A DNA stretch of 64,000 bases, from positions 62,001 through 126,000 of the forward strand of contig JAEUMJ010000168.1 in NCBI GenBank assembly GCA_016792865.1, given 5' to 3'. Under the pieces are notes generated by a model. That model was not told the origin of the DNA. It did no database searches and was given only the letters and a program-made list of their open reading frames with translations. The position numbers and the translations under genes were made by a program. Within the stretch, counting starts at the first letter, position 1, and the number at the start of each line of letters is the position of its first letter. The DNA is from Hyphomicrobiales bacterium. GTDB lineage: Bacteria; Pseudomonadota; Alphaproteobacteria; Rhizobiales; Aestuariivirgaceae. Positions 18,812-28,172 of the stretch are shown in pieces.

Positions 18812-21301
18812 CTACACGCGGGCGCTGTCGCCGGGAACGAGAATTTCGCGCTTGCCGGTGGCATTGGCGGCTGAAATCAGGCCCTCCTGCTCCATCCGCT
18901 CGATCAGGCTTGCGGCCTTGTTGTAGCCCACCTGCAGGCGGCGCTGGATGTAGCTCGTGGAGACCTTCTTGTCGCGAAGCACCACTGCCACGGCCTGGTC
19001 GTAAAGCTCGTCGCCGGAGCCACCGCCCTCGCCCATGCCGCCGCCCTCGCCATAGCCGCCCTCTTCCGGTTCCTCGGTGACGGCATCCACATAGTCGGGT
19101 GCGCCCTGAGACTTGAGATGGCGCACGATGGCTTCCACTTCGGCATCCGAGACAAAGGGACCATGCAGGCGCGAGATGCGCCCGCCGCCCGCCATGTAGA
19201 GCATGTCGCCCTGGCCGAGAAGCTGCTCGGCACCCTGCTCGCCGAGGATGGTGCGGCTGTCGATCTTGGAGGTGACCTGGAAGGAAATGCGGGTCGGGAA
19301 ATTCGCCTTGATGGTGCCGGTGATCACATCAACCGACGGGCGCTGCGTGGCCATGATAACGTGAATGCCGGCGGCACGCGCCATCTGGGCGAGGCGCTGC
19401 ACGGCTCCTTCGATGTCCTTGCCCGCCACCATCATGAGGTCGGCCATTTCGTCGATGATCACGACGATATAGGGCATCGGCGCGGTTTCCATTTCCTCCT
19501 GCTCGAAGATGGGCTGGCCGGTTTCCTGGTCGAAGCCTGTCTGCACGGTGCGGGAGAGCTTCTCGCCCTTCTCGATCATCTGGGTCACGCGGGTGTTGAA
19601 GCCGTCGATGTTGCGCACGCCGACCTTCGACATCTTCTTGTAGCGCTCCTCCATCTCGCGCACCGCCCACTTGAGGGCGACCACGGCCTTGCGCGGATCG
19701 GTGACCACGGGTGCAAGCAGATGGGGAATTCCTTCGTACACGGACAATTCGAGCATCTTCGGATCGATCATGATCAGCTTGCAGCGTTCGGGCGGCAGCC
19801 GGTAGAGCAGCGACAGGATCATGGTGTTGATGCCGACGGACTTGCCCGAGCCGGTGGTGCCGGCGATCAGAAGGTGGGGCATGCGGGCAAGATCGGCATA
19901 GATCGGCTCGCCGCCGATGTTCTTGCCGAGCGCCACCACCAGGTTCGCGGTGCTGCCGGTGAAGTTGCCGGCGGCGAACATCTCGCGCAGGTAGACTGTC
20001 TCGCGCTTCGCGTTGGGCAACTCGATGCCGATGGCATTGCGCCCCTGCACCACGGCGACGCGGGCCGAGATCGCGCTCATGGAACGGGCGATGTCATCGG
20101 CGAGGCTGATGACGCGCGACGACTTGATGCCGGGCGCGGGCTCAAGCTCGTAAAGCGTGACCACGGGGCCGGGCTTCACGTCGATGATCTGTCCCTTGAC
20201 TCCGAAATCATCAAGCACGCCTTCCAGCGTGCGGGCATTGGCGTCCAGCACCTCCGCCGACACCTCGTGCTGCTTGCCCAGTTTCTTGGGTTCGCTCAGG
20301 AGGTCGAGATCGGGAAGTTCGAAATGGTCCGCGCCCGCCTTTTTCCGGGCCTTGGGCTTGGCGGCGGCCTTGACCGGCCGCGGCGGCTCTTCCGCTTCGT
20401 CCTCGTCCTCCCCATCCTCGAAGGCGTCAGGCTCGTCGTCCTGCCCGTCGTCCAGCCCATCCTCGGTCCCGTCATCATCCAGCAGCGTCGGCTCGATCTT
20501 GCGCCTGCCCTTCATCAGGCCGCGCGACGGGGCGAGGCGGGTGAGAATGTCGCCGTCAGTATCGTCGTCATGGGTGGCGCGACTGGCCTGGCGCCTGGCC
20601 CAGAGGCGGGAGAGCAAGCCGGCACCGGCAGATACCGCACCCGCGCCCGTGCGGGCGGCACCCCAGCCCAGGCTGGCGGTGCGTCCCAGCAGGCGGCCGG
20701 AGGCAGAGACACCATCGCGGGTGTGCTGCCCGGTCAGGCCCATGGCGCGCAGGCCGAACCACGCCAGCAGGAAAAGACCGAGCAGGAAGGCCAGCATTTC
20801 AGCGAGAACAGGCTTGAGGCCGATGGCGAGCGTGCCCACGATCAGGTTGGCGAGGCTGTCACCCACCTGCCCGCCCATGCCTCCGGCAAGCGGCCATGCG
20901 GCAGGCGGCGGCAGGACCGAGGCCATGAGCGCGCCACCCACAACGGCAAGCAGCCAGCCCGCCAGGGACATCCTGAACCGGACCAGATCCTCATGGGCGA
21001 AAAGGCGATAGACCCAGGCCAGCGGAATGAAGAGCAGGGCGAGGCTCGCGAGTCCGAGGTGCTGCGCCAGGAGATCGGCCACCACGGCGCCGGGGTACCC
21101 CAGCCAGTTCGCCGGCGCGGCGTCGGTGGCATGGTTGAAGGAGGGATCCGCCGAAGACCATGAGGCCAGCGAAAGCCCGGCCAGCGTCACGCCGCCCAGA
21201 AGGATGAGGCCCGACACCTCGTAGGCGCGGTTGCGCACGAAGCGGCGCAGTGCCGCCGGAATTGCGCTGTCGTCGGTGTCATAGTGGTCGTGGACGGCCA
21301 T
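18812..21301 (-). CDS. ftsK: DNA translocase FtsK
   Basis: 829 residues from the ATG at 21301. N-terminal membrane domain with four hydrophobic segments (to about residue 200), an acidic/Ala-Pro linker rich in Asp and Glu, the motor domain with Walker A GTTGSGKS near residue 480 and [11 protein letters not shown], and a C-terminal winged-helix gamma domain ([26 protein letters not shown]) that reads KOPS. Pumps DNA at the septum to resolve chromosomes. Possible CtrA half-sites lie upstream. Confidence 0.97.
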   Translation of the reverse strand: MAVHDHYDTDDSAIPAALRRFVRNRAYEVSGLILLGGVTLAGLSLASWSSADPSFNHATDAAPANWLGYPGAVVADLLAQHLGLASLALLFIPLAWVYRLFAHEDLVRFRMSLAGWLLAVVGGALMASVLPPPAAWPLAGGMGGQVGDSLANLIVGTLAIGLKPVLAEMLAFLLGLFLLAWFGLRAMGLTGQHTRDGVSASGRLLGRTASLGWGAARTGAGAVSAGAGLLSRLWARRQASRATHDDDTDGDILTRLAPSRGLMKGRRKIEPTLLDDDGTEDGLDDGQDDEPDAFEDGEDEDEAEEPPRPVKAAAKPKARKKAGADHFELPDLDLLSEPKKLGKQHEVSAEVLDANARTLEGVLDDFGVKGQIIDVKPGPVVTLYELEPAPGIKSSRVISLADDIARSMSAISARVAVVQGRNAIGIELPNAKRETVYLREMFAAGNFTGSTANLVVALGKNIGGEPIYADLARMPHLLIAGTTGSGKSVGINTMILSLLYRLPPERCKLIMIDPKMLELSVYEGIPHLLAPVVTDPRKAVVALKWAVREMEERYKKMSKVGVRNIDGFNTRVTQMIEKGEKLSRTVQTGFDQETGQPIFEQEEMETAPMPYIVVIIDEMADLMMVAGKDIEGAVQRLAQMARAAGIHVIMATQRPSVDVITGTIKANFPTRISFQVTSKIDSRTILGEQGAEQLLGQGDMLYMAGGGRISRLHGPFVSDAEVEAIVRHLKSQGAPDYVDAVTEEPEEGGYGEGGGMGEGGGSGDELYDQAVAVVLRDKKVSTSYIQRRLQVGYNKAASLIERMEQEGLISAANATGKREILVPGDSARV

Positions 21302-21344
21302 GGCATGATCCCTGCCCGGACGCGGGGTGGCGCCGGCATAACAA

Positions 21345-21352
21345 ATGGTTAA
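21345..21352 (-). promoter_or_regulatory. CtrA half-motif TTAACCAT upstream of ftsK
   Basis: On the minus strand TTAACCAT, the known CtrA 8-mer, lies 44 bases before the ftsK ATG, and another TTAACC lies at 21378-21373. The spacing between them does not make a TTAA-N7-TTAA. Suggestive of cell-cycle control of ftsK only. Confidence 0.35.
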
Positions 21353-21432
21353 CGCCAACAATGGCAAGGCAGGGTTAAGGGGCCGTAAATGGCAGCCCCT
21401 CCGCGGTGCTTTTTCCCGGCATTTTTCCCAAG

Positions 21433-21459
21433 AAAAAACCCCCGCCTTGCGGGCGGGGG
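21433..21459 (-). terminator. Intrinsic terminator after amtB
   Basis: On the minus strand CCCCCGCC and GGCGGGGG form a perfect 8-bp stem with a 5-base loop, followed by six T. It lies about 27 bases past the amtB stop and ends the glnK-amtB transcript. Confidence 0.92.
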
Positions 21460-21486
21460 TTCCAGTCGCGTGGAGGAAAGGAAGGA

Positions 21487-23025
21487 TCAGTTGTAGGCGC
21501 GTTCGTTGTGGCTCGTGATATCGAGGCCCTGGCGCTCGTCCTGCTCCTCGACCCGGAGGCCGACGGTATACTTGCAGATGAGGCAGGCCACGAAGCTGAC
21601 CACTGCCGAGAGCACCACGGCAATGACCACGCCGTAGATCTGGGCTGTCATTTGCGTGCCGAGGGAATATTCGGCGATCTTGGTGGAGGTGTCGGTGGCG
21701 AGGTAGTCGGTGACACCCATGCCCTGCCAGCCGCCGCTCCAGTTCGGATTGACGAAGATGCCGGTGAGGAGGGCGCCGGCAATGCCGCCGATGCCATGGA
21801 CGCCGAAGACATCGAGGGCATCGTCATAACCGAGCTTGGCCTTGAGCCAGACAACGGCGAAGAGGCAGATGATGCCGGCAAGGGCACCGATCACGATGGC
21901 CGACATCGGTCCGACCCAGCCACAGGCGGGCGTGATGGCAACGAGACCGGCGACCATGCCCGAAGCCGCGCCGAGGAACGAGGCGTGACGGCGGGTGACC
22001 CATTCACCGAGGCACCAGGTCAGGGTTGCGGCGGCGGCACCGAGGATCGTGTTGACGATCACCAGCGCGGTGAGGCCGTTCGATTCCAGGTTGGAACCGG
22101 CGTTGAAGCCGAACCAGCCGAGAAGGAGCATGCCCGTGCCGATGCCGGCAACAGTGAGGTTGTGGGGAGCCATGGATTCCTTGCCGAGGCCGAGGCGCTT
22201 GCCCAGCATGATGGCGCAGACGAGGCCCGCGACACCGGCGTTGATGTGCACGACCGAGCCACCGGCGAAGTCGAGCGCACCCTTGTTGAAGAGGAAGCCG
22301 TTGGCGGCGTTCACAGCAGAAGCATAATCGGCGAGAACGGTGGCCTTGGCGGCGTCATCGGCAGCGGCGGCAAGCTTGGCGAGGAAGTCGGTTGCGGCGG
22401 CTTCACCCACGCAGGCCTTGACGGTGTCGATGGCGTCGGGGCTGAGCGTGAAGCAATCCGGGCCGGCCCACCACCAGACCATGTGCGCCATGGGCAGGTA
22501 CGAGAAGGTGAACCAGATCACCATGAAGATCAGCACGGCAGAGAACTTCATGCGTTCGGCAAAGGCGCCCACGATCAGGGCGGGCGTGATCGCCGCGAAG
22601 GTGAGCTGGAAGGCGAGATAGGCGAATTCGGGGATGTAGGTTTCCTTCGAGAAGGTTGCCGCCATGGTGGAGATGGTCACACCGTTGAGGAAGGCCTTGT
22701 CGAAGCCGCCGATGAAGGCGTTGCCGTTGGTGAAGGCAAGCGAGTAGCCATAGATCACCCAGAGCACGGCGAGGAGGCTGAAGATCACGAAGACCTGCAT
22801 CAGCACCGAGAGAACGTTCTTGCTGCGCACCAGGCCGCCGTAGAACATGGCGAGGCCCGGAACCGTCATGAAGACAACAAGGGCCGTCGCCACGAGCATC
22901 CAGGTGGTATCGCCCTTGTTGACCGAGGCAGCGGCGAAGGCGTTGGTCGCGGGCAGCAGGGCGGCAAGCAGGGCACCCCCTGCCAACGCCGTGACCGGCC
23001 TTTTCAAAGTGTCCTTGAGAGACAT
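21487..23025 (-). CDS. amtB: Ammonium transporter AmtB
   Basis: 512 residues with a signal-like N-terminus and about eleven membrane segments ([25 protein letters not shown] onward). The family signature [18 protein letters not shown] is present. It is longer than E. coli AmtB; an insert between [15 protein letters not shown] and [10 protein letters not shown] contains about 60 residues rich in Ala/Asp and two Cys. Co-transcribed with glnK, 31 bases upstream, whose product blocks the channel when nitrogen is plentiful. Confidence 0.96.
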   Translation of the reverse strand: MSLKDTLKRPVTALAGGALLAALLPATNAFAAASVNKGDTTWMLVATALVVFMTVPGLAMFYGGLVRSKNVLSVLMQVFVIFSLLAVLWVIYGYSLAFTNGNAFIGGFDKAFLNGVTISTMAATFSKETYIPEFAYLAFQLTFAAITPALIVGAFAERMKFSAVLIFMVIWFTFSYLPMAHMVWWWAGPDCFTLSPDAIDTVKACVGEAAATDFLAKLAAAADDAAKATVLADYASAVNAANGFLFNKGALDFAGGSVVHINAGVAGLVCAIMLGKRLGLGKESMAPHNLTVAGIGTGMLLLGWFGFNAGSNLESNGLTALVIVNTILGAAAATLTWCLGEWVTRRHASFLGAASGMVAGLVAITPACGWVGPMSAIVIGALAGIICLFAVVWLKAKLGYDDALDVFGVHGIGGIAGALLTGIFVNPNWSGGWQGMGVTDYLATDTSTKIAEYSLGTQMTAQIYGVVIAVVLSAVVSFVACLICKYTVGLRVEEQDERQGLDITSHNERAYN

Positions 23026-23056
23026 GCGGAATTTTCCTTTCAGGATATGCGGAATG

Positions 23057-23395
23057 TCAGAGGGCGGAGGCGCCGGTTTCGCCGGTGCGGACGCGCACGG
23101 CGAGTTCGAGCGGCAGCATGAAGATCTTGCCGTCGCCGATCTGTCCGGTCTGGGCGGCGATCTGGATGGCTTCGATCACGCGGTCGGCGAGGGAATTGTC
23201 CACCGCCACCTCGATCTTGATCTTGGGCACGAAGCTCACGGCATATTCGGCACCCCGGTAGAATTCGGTGTGGCCGCGCTGCCGGCCATGGCCCTTCACT
23301 TCCGTGACGGTGATGCCCTGGATGCCCAAGGCACCCAATGCCTCGCGCACCTCCTCGAGCTTGAAGGGTTTGATGATTGCGACGATATATTTCAT
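23057..23395 (-). CDS. glnK: PII signalling protein GlnK
   Basis: 112 residues, exact PII length from the ATG at 23395. MKYIVAIIKPFKLEEVREAL at the start, the T-loop GRQRGHTEFYRGAEY with uridylylation Tyr51, and GDGKIFMLPLE near the end. Senses 2-oxoglutarate/ATP/ADP and regulates AmtB and nitrogen enzymes. A near-consensus sigma-54 promoter lies 54 bases upstream, so expression under nitrogen limitation through NtrC is expected. Confidence 0.97.
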   Translation of the reverse strand: MKYIVAIIKPFKLEEVREALGALGIQGITVTEVKGHGRQRGHTEFYRGAEYAVSFVPKIKIEVAVDNSLADRVIEAIQIAAQTGQIGDGKIFMLPLELAVRVRTGETGASAL

Positions 23396-23448
23396 GTGAA
23401 GAGAGCCCTTTCCGGGTATGCCCCTGTTGTTCGACCGGACTCTCCAAA

Positions 23449-23463
23449 TCAAGACTCGTGCCA
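23449..23463 (-). promoter_or_regulatory. Sigma-54 (-24/-12) promoter of glnK-amtB
   Basis: The minus strand reads TGGCACGAGTCTTGA, 14 of 15 positions of TGGCACG-N4-TTGC; GG and TG elements are correctly spaced. It points at glnK. No clear NtrC enhancer was recognised upstream. Confidence 0.85.
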
Positions 23464-23591
23464 GACGGCCTGGACTGCAGCCATATGGAATCGCTCAGGT
23501 ATTTTTTCAGCAGCCAGTTTCGCCCCGGCGATGGTGCCTGGAATCCGGGCAACTTCGCAGGTTTGCCTTATTTTTCATCAGGACTCGCGCC

Positions 23592-24848
23592 ATGACCGAA
23601 ACGCCCTCCTCCGCTCCCGCTTCCTCGCGCCACGATGTCATCATCGTGGGCGGCGGCCCCAACGGCCTGGCCATGGCGCTGGCGCTGGCCGGTCCGCAGG
23701 CGCAGCCGCGGGCGCGGGTTCTGGTGGTCGATTCCCGCGATCCGCGCGGCTTTGCGGCGGCCGGCGTGGATACGCGCGGCTCGGCCCTGACCCGCGCGAC
23801 CCAGAACGTCTTCAAGGCCCTGGGGGTCTGGCCTGCACTGGCACCCCATTGCGCCGAGATGAGCCATATCGTCGTCACCGACGGCAAGGGCAGCCTCGAC
23901 ACCCGCCCCGCCTTGCTCTCCTTCCTGTCGGAAGGGCAAGGCAAGGCCGCCGCCTGCATCACCGAGAACCGCTGGATCGCATCGGCGCTGATGGGCGTGA
24001 TCGACACGGTTCCGGAAATCGAGATCAGGGGCGGCGCCACCATCACCGCAATCAGCCGTTCACCGGGTTTCGCCGAGGTCCACTTCGCCGACGGTGCCTC
24101 GGCCCGTGCCCCTCTCCTCATTGGCGCAGATGGCCGCAATTCCTTCGTGCGCAATGATCTCGGCATCGAGGTGGACGGTCATGACGACCAGCAGGTGGCT
24201 CTCACGTTCTCGATGGCCCATGAGTTGCCGCACGGCAATCGTGCCGAGGAGCATTTTTCCGCAACCGGGGTGTTCGCCCTCCTGCCCCTGCCCGGCAATC
24301 GCGCCTCGATTGTCTGGGGCACGTCACCGGCGGAGGCGCAACGGCTGATGGCGCTCGACGACCGCGCCTTCGAGGATGCGCTCAACGAAAAGGTGGGTTC
24401 GCACCTGGGCCGCATCACGCTTGAAGACAGGCGCCAGGCCTATCCCCTGAAGCGCCATGTGGCCCGCGCCATCACCGGCCCGCGCACCGCCCTCATCGGC
24501 GATGCCGCGCACATCATCCATCCGCTTGCGGGACTCGGACTCAATCTCGGCTTCAAGGATGTGGCGGCGCTTGCCGATTGCGTCTCGGAAGCGATGCTGC
24601 GCGGCGAGGACCACGGTGGCCCTGCGGTCATGGAGCGTTACGCCCAGTGGCGACGCTTCGATATCGTCTCCACCATCGTGGCGATGGAAGGCATGAATGC
24701 GCTCTTCGTCAACGACTGGCCGCTGCTGGCGCTGTTGCGGCAGACCGGGCTTCGCCTGGTGGACAAGATGCCCGCCGTGAAGAAGGCGCTGATGGAGGAG
24801 GCCGCGGGGATGACGGGCACATTGCCGAAACTGATGCGCGGAATGTGA
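23592..24848 (+). CDS. UbiH/UbiF-family FAD monooxygenase
   Basis: 418 residues. FAD-binding HDVIIVGGGPNGLAMALAL near the N-terminus, LLIGADGRNSFVR, and the second FAD motif [20 protein letters not shown] near residue 300. This family hydroxylates ubiquinone-precursor rings. The ring position (UbiH, UbiF, UbiL, UbiM) cannot be decided from sequence by eye. ATG at 23592 is followed directly by the expected domain; the open frame upstream is not needed. Divergent from glnK. Confidence 0.88.
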   Translation: MTETPSSAPASSRHDVIIVGGGPNGLAMALALAGPQAQPRARVLVVDSRDPRGFAAAGVDTRGSALTRATQNVFKALGVWPALAPHCAEMSHIVVTDGKGSLDTRPALLSFLSEGQGKAAACITENRWIASALMGVIDTVPEIEIRGGATITAISRSPGFAEVHFADGASARAPLLIGADGRNSFVRNDLGIEVDGHDDQQVALTFSMAHELPHGNRAEEHFSATGVFALLPLPGNRASIVWGTSPAEAQRLMALDDRAFEDALNEKVGSHLGRITLEDRRQAYPLKRHVARAITGPRTALIGDAAHIIHPLAGLGLNLGFKDVAALADCVSEAMLRGEDHGGPAVMERYAQWRRFDIVSTIVAMEGMNALFVNDWPLLALLRQTGLRLVDKMPAVKKALMEEAAGMTGTLPKLMRGM

Positions 24849-24899
24849 CGGACATCGATCCGGGTCTGGAGCAGGAGGGGCAGGGCCGCCCGCCCCGCC

Positions 24900-25256
24900 T
24901 CAGCGCGAAAGTCCTGCCGCCTTCAGCTTCGCCTCATAGGCCGTGAACAGCGCCTCCTTGCCGCGCAGCAACTGCAGCAGGTAGGGCCAGGTGTAGATGC
25001 CGGTGGAATGGCCGTCATCGAAGATGATGCGGATTGCATAGTTGCCCACCGCCTCCACCTTGCTGATCCGCACCCGGCGCTTGCCCCACACCAGTTGCTC
25101 CTGTCCGGGGCCGTGGCCCTTCACCTCGGCGCTGGGGCTTTCCACGCGCAGCAACTCGGCAGCCATCTCGCCGGCCTCACCGCTGTCGAAGCTGATGGCC
25201 AGCACCGTGCCTTCATTCCGTACACGGATGTCTGTGGGCCAGGGGGCACTAGTCAC
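24900..25256 (-). CDS. DUF971 family protein
   Basis: 118 residues from a GTG at 25256, which overlaps the end of the Trm112-like gene by 8 bases. [20 protein letters not shown] and [19 protein letters not shown] match the DUF971 fold, the N-terminal domain of gamma-butyrobetaine hydroxylase. In stand-alone form it is often linked to Fe-S handling (ApbC/Mrp fusions), but no function can be asserted. Last gene of a four-gene operon. Confidence 0.85.
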   Translation of the reverse strand: MTSAPWPTDIRVRNEGTVLAISFDSGEAGEMAAELLRVESPSAEVKGHGPGQEQLVWGKRRVRISKVEAVGNYAIRIIFDDGHSTGIYTWPYLLQLLRGKEALFTAYEAKLKAAGLSR

Positions 25257-25431
25257 GGTTGATGTCCCGCGCTTCCTCGGCCAGCATGATGGGAATGCCG
25301 GCACGGATGGGATAGGCAAGCCCTGCGGCACGCGACACAAGCTCCTGCCGTTCCGCATCGTAGATGAGGCGCATCTTGGTGACGGGGCAAACCAGACGCT
25401 CCAGCAATTTCGGATCGGTGGGGGCGCTCAT
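25249..25431 (-). CDS. Trm112-like small protein (UPF0434)
   Basis: 60 residues: [24 protein letters not shown] and [12 protein letters not shown] are the Trm112 hallmarks. Trm112 proteins activate methyltransferases in eukaryotes and archaea; the bacterial role is unclear. Only one Cys (VCPVTK) of the usual four zinc ligands remains. Its ATG overlaps the stop of the LON-domain gene by 4 bases. Confidence 0.9.
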   Translation of the reverse strand: MSAPTDPKLLERLVCPVTKMRLIYDAERQELVSRAAGLAYPIRAGIPIMLAEEARDINRD

Positions 25432-26078
25432 TGCAGGCGCACGCCCTTGGTTCCGCCCGACAGCGCAAGCTCGGTCAGTGCGATCAGCATGTCGGCGCGG
25501 GCCTGCAAGTCGTTCGCTTCGAGCAGCGCCTGCTTTTCCGGTGCAGGGTAGGGCGCAAGCTGGGACAGCGTGTTCACCAGAAGCTCGGTGGGAATCTGCT
25601 CGACCTCGCTCCAGTTGGCACTCATGTTGTTGGCTTCCAGATATTGCCGGAAGGCCTTGATCACGGCGGCGCGGTCAACGCTGCGGGCATTGTTGTCGGT
25701 GAGAAGGTCGGCTGCGAAGCCGGCATAGGAGGCTTCCACCTGGCGGTAGGGCGTGACCACCGGCAATTCGCGCACCACCGTGAAGCGGCAGATGCCGGTC
25801 AGCGAGATCACCAGGCGGTTGTCATCCGCTTCGGTGTAGGAGCTGATGCGCCCGACGCAGCCCACAGAGGTGAGTTCGGGCAAGGCATCGGTGTCGCCCG
25901 GCACCGGCTGGATCATGCCGATGAGGCGATGCGTGGCCATGGCCTGCTCGACCATGGCGAGATAGCGCGGCTCGAAGATGTTGAGCGGCAGTTCCGTGCG
26001 CGGCAGGAGCAGGGCCCCGGAGAGCGGGAACACCGGCAACACCAGCGGCAGATCCTCGACAGACGTGTAGCGCGGCAT
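25428..26078 (-). CDS. LON N-terminal (substrate-binding) domain protein
   Basis: 216 residues: [30 protein letters not shown] is the LON-N signature, followed by GMIQPVP and [18 protein letters not shown]. There is no AAA or protease domain, so it is a free-standing LON-N protein, probably a protein-binding adaptor. Second gene of the operon ybbN-like, LON, Trm112-like, DUF971. Confidence 0.92.
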   Translation of the reverse strand: MPRYTSVEDLPLVLPVFPLSGALLLPRTELPLNIFEPRYLAMVEQAMATHRLIGMIQPVPGDTDALPELTSVGCVGRISSYTEADDNRLVISLTGICRFTVVRELPVVTPYRQVEASYAGFAADLLTDNNARSVDRAAVIKAFRQYLEANNMSANWSEVEQIPTELLVNTLSQLAPYPAPEKQALLEANDLQARADMLIALTELALSGGTKGVRLQ

Positions 26079-26093
26079 GATGACCTCGCAGGA

Positions 26094-26999
26094 TTACGCA
26101 AAGAGAACGGATGACAGCTTGCGGCGGCCTTGCAGGGTGTATTCGTCCTTCGGGCCCCAGGCTTCGAAAAACTGCACAAGCTGCTTGCGCGCCGCCTCGT
26201 CATTCCAGGTGCGGTCCTTGCGGATGATGGCAATCAGCTGGTCGGTGGCGTCGGCGCGGCGGCCTGCGCCGCTGTAAAGAACCGCAAGCTCCAGACGCGA
26301 GGCGAAATCGGCGGGGTTTGCCGCAACCGCCGCTTCCAGCGTGGCAAGCCCCGAGGTATCCACCGGGTTCATCAGGAGATCGAGCGAAGCCTTGGCGCTC
26401 ACGATCATCGGATCGTTCGCCTTGTCGGCGGGAACAGCGGCAAGCGTCGCCGCTGCGGCCTCGAGCTGGTTGGTGTCCATCGCGGCCTGCGCTTGCAGGG
26501 CATAGGCCTCCACCTGCGACGGGTCGGCCTGAAGGATCTGCCCGGTGATGTCGAGGGCCGTCTCGTATTCCTTCTGGGCCACGGCGGCGCGGGCCATGGC
26601 AAGGGCAGAGGCAATCTGCTCGGCGAGGCCGCCCATCTTGCCGAGACGGGTCACGAACTGGCGGATCTGGCTTTCGGGAAGGGCACCCATGAAGCCATCA
26701 ACCGGACGGCCATCGACGAAGGCGAAGACAGCGGGAATGGACTGCACGCGAAGCTGGCCGGCATAGGCCGGGTTCTCGTCGATGTTCACCTTGACCAGTC
26801 GCACCTTGCCGCCCTGTTCCTTCACCACCTTTTCGATGGCGGGGCCGAGCTGGCGGCAGGGGCCGCACCAGGGCGCCCAGAAATCCACGATGACGGGGGT
26901 TTCACGCGAGGCTTCGATCACGTCGGCGACGAAACCCGCGTCGGTTGTGTCCTTCACCACGGCACCGGCCTGTGCCTTGCTGTCGAGGGTCATGCTCAT
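26094..26999 (-). CDS. Thioredoxin-like co-chaperone, YbbN/CnoX type
   Basis: 301 residues: N-terminal thioredoxin domain with active-site WCGPC (Cys45, Cys48), then TPR-like repeats from about residue 135 (ALAMARAAVAQKEYETALDI, and later repeats). This architecture is the YbbN/CnoX holdase-chaperone that passes clients to GroEL or DnaK. Unlike E. coli CnoX (SXXC) it keeps both cysteines, so it may be redox-active. Heads the four-gene operon. Confidence 0.9.
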   Translation of the reverse strand: MSMTLDSKAQAGAVVKDTTDAGFVADVIEASRETPVIVDFWAPWCGPCRQLGPAIEKVVKEQGGKVRLVKVNIDENPAYAGQLRVQSIPAVFAFVDGRPVDGFMGALPESQIRQFVTRLGKMGGLAEQIASALAMARAAVAQKEYETALDITGQILQADPSQVEAYALQAQAAMDTNQLEAAAATLAAVPADKANDPMIVSAKASLDLLMNPVDTSGLATLEAAVAANPADFASRLELAVLYSGAGRRADATDQLIAIIRKDRTWNDEAARKQLVQFFEAWGPKDEYTLQGRRKLSSVLFA

Positions 27000-27055
27000 C
27001 TTGTCTGTCCACGCCTGCTCAATCTGTTGAACCGTTATTTGGGAGGTTTATCGCC

Positions 27056-27559
27056 TCACGGCAAGGGATCACTGACTTCGACAATCCTGGGGCTGTGACC
27101 CAGCGCCCTGATGAAGGTGACGAGGTCGGCCGAGGCAATGGTGGTGGTCGCGGTGTTCTGCAGGGGATGGAAGTTCAGCTTCTCCTCCTTCATCATCCGT
27201 GCGTCGAGGATGACATTGGTGCGAAGCTCCCTGTCGTTGATGAGGCCGAAGGGTGTCACCGAACCCGGCTCCACCCCAAGGACCTCCATCAGCAGGTCGG
27301 GCTTGCCGAAGGTGAGGCGCTTCGAGCCGATCCGGGCGGGGGCGGCCTTGAGGTTGATGACCGCATCCTCCAGCGCCACGATCAGCCAGAGCACGCCCTT
27401 TTCGTCCTTGCAGAAGAGGTTCTTGCAGTGACCGCCGGGAATGTCGTCATGGACCTTCTTGGCCTCCTCAACCGTGAAAACCGGGGGGTGCTCGGCGGTG
27501 GTGATGCTGATTCCCAGCTTCCCGAACAGGTCAAAAAGCTCTTGGCGCGTGGCCGGCAT
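27056..27559 (-). CDS. Aminoacyl-tRNA deacylase, ProXp/PrdX (YbaK-like) family
   Basis: 167 residues, YbaK fold: TAEHPPVFTVEEAKK, GGHCKNLFCKDEKG, VNLKAAP-like NLKAAPARIG, and GSVTPFGLIND. This subfamily deacylates mischarged Ala-tRNA(Pro) in trans. The KNLFCKD segment is diagnostic. Stands alone upstream of tRNA-Gly, on the opposite strand. Confidence 0.9.
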   Translation of the reverse strand: MPATRQELFDLFGKLGISITTAEHPPVFTVEEAKKVHDDIPGGHCKNLFCKDEKGVLWLIVALEDAVINLKAAPARIGSKRLTFGKPDLLMEVLGVEPGSVTPFGLINDRELRTNVILDARMMKEEKLNFHPLQNTATTTIASADLVTFIRALGHSPRIVEVSDPLP

Positions 27560-27634
27560 CGGTCATTATCCCTTTTCTTACAATCGCGAACGACGCTATT
27601 GCATTTGCAATCGGCTTAGGCAATAAGACGCCCG

Positions 27635-27661
27635 CCTGATGCCTATCACCGTCGCATCAGG
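27635..27661. repeat. Perfect inverted repeat upstream of tRNA-Gly
   Basis: CCTGATGC and GCATCAGG form a perfect 8-bp stem with an 11-base loop, ending 8 bases before tRNA-Gly. No run of T follows. Its role is unknown; it could be a binding site or a weak hairpin. Confidence 0.5.
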
Positions 27662-27669
27662 TCGCTTAA

Positions 27670-27744
27670 GCGGGCGTAGCTCAGGGGTAGAGCATAACCT
27701 TGCCAAGGTTAGGGTCGCGCGTTCGATTCGCGTCGCCCGCTCCA
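27670..27744 (+). tRNA. tRNA-Gly (anticodon GCC)
   Basis: Cloverleaf: acceptor GCGGGCG pairs with CGCCCGC, D arm AGCTCAGGGGTAGAGCA, anticodon loop with GCC, T loop GTTCGATTC, discriminator T and encoded CCA. 75 bases including CCA. It lies next to the only clearly accessory segment of the window. Confidence 0.97.
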
Positions 27745-27813
27745 TTTTCTCTCATGTGTCTGAAGGTAGGCCCTGCAACCAGCAGGACCGTGGCTTGCCA
27801 TTGTGCCCGCACT

Positions 27814-27935
27814 ATCGGCAGCGACCGGGGACGATCATGAGGAGCGGCGGCGCGCAGGCCGCCGTCCGCCGGACGACCGGCTATCCCAGTTTCACCGCAG
27901 CGCCGCAGGCCGTGACCATCAGGATCGAGCCATTG
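27814..27935. repeat. Direct repeat copy A (partner at 28999-29121)
   Basis: About 122 bases align with 28999-29121 with only around six substitutions and one single-base gap. Both start ATCGGCAGCGACCGGGG and end GAGCCATTG. The pair brackets the methyltransferase gene in direct orientation. Confidence 0.92.
27881..27935 (-). pseudogene. Truncated 3' tail of a YbjQ-family gene
   Basis: The minus strand encodes NGSILMVTACGAAVKLG and a stop, matching the C-terminus [17 protein letters not shown] of the intact gene at 29067-29387. Homology stops abruptly upstream of the Asn codon. Two conservative amino-acid differences suggest it comes from a diverged allele rather than a recent perfect duplication. 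Confidence 0.85.
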
Positions 27936-28172
27936 TTCATTGCATCCATGCGAGGAACATGGGGACGCGTACCGCGATGTCGGAGAAACACAACGGGCAT
28001 AAGAGCAGCGTGGTGACATGCTGCTGGGCTTATGAAGCAAACGGGCCGCAGCAGGACGTGGAAAGTCTGGGCAGTGGACTGGTTGGCGGAGTGACACTGT
28101 CTCCGGCTTTACACATCGCACAGGACAATGTAGCACGGCTCATCCTATTGATTTTCCAAGGATTATAAGCGC

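Larger units (their letters stand above)
27745..28172. other. Gene-poor stretch left of the methyltransferase gene
   Basis: 428 bases without an intact gene between tRNA-Gly and the methyltransferase. It contains repeat copy A (27814-27935) with the YbjQ tail remnant; the rest (27936-28172) matches nothing I recognise, apart from a purine-rich ribosome site (AAGGAT) near its end. Confidence 0.7.

Noticed and set aside
19118..21163. 681-codon plus-strand frame opposite ftsK
   Set aside because: Antisense shadow; composition (His, Gly, Arg, Asp) is that of reversed coding sequence.
21406..23121. 571-codon plus-strand frame opposite amtB
   Set aside because: Antisense shadow, His/Glu/Gly-rich without domains; it also reads through the glnK-amtB terminator.
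26903..26918. GTTTCACGCGAGG, parS-like
   Set aside because: Half of the palindrome is missing; it is within the thioredoxin-like gene.
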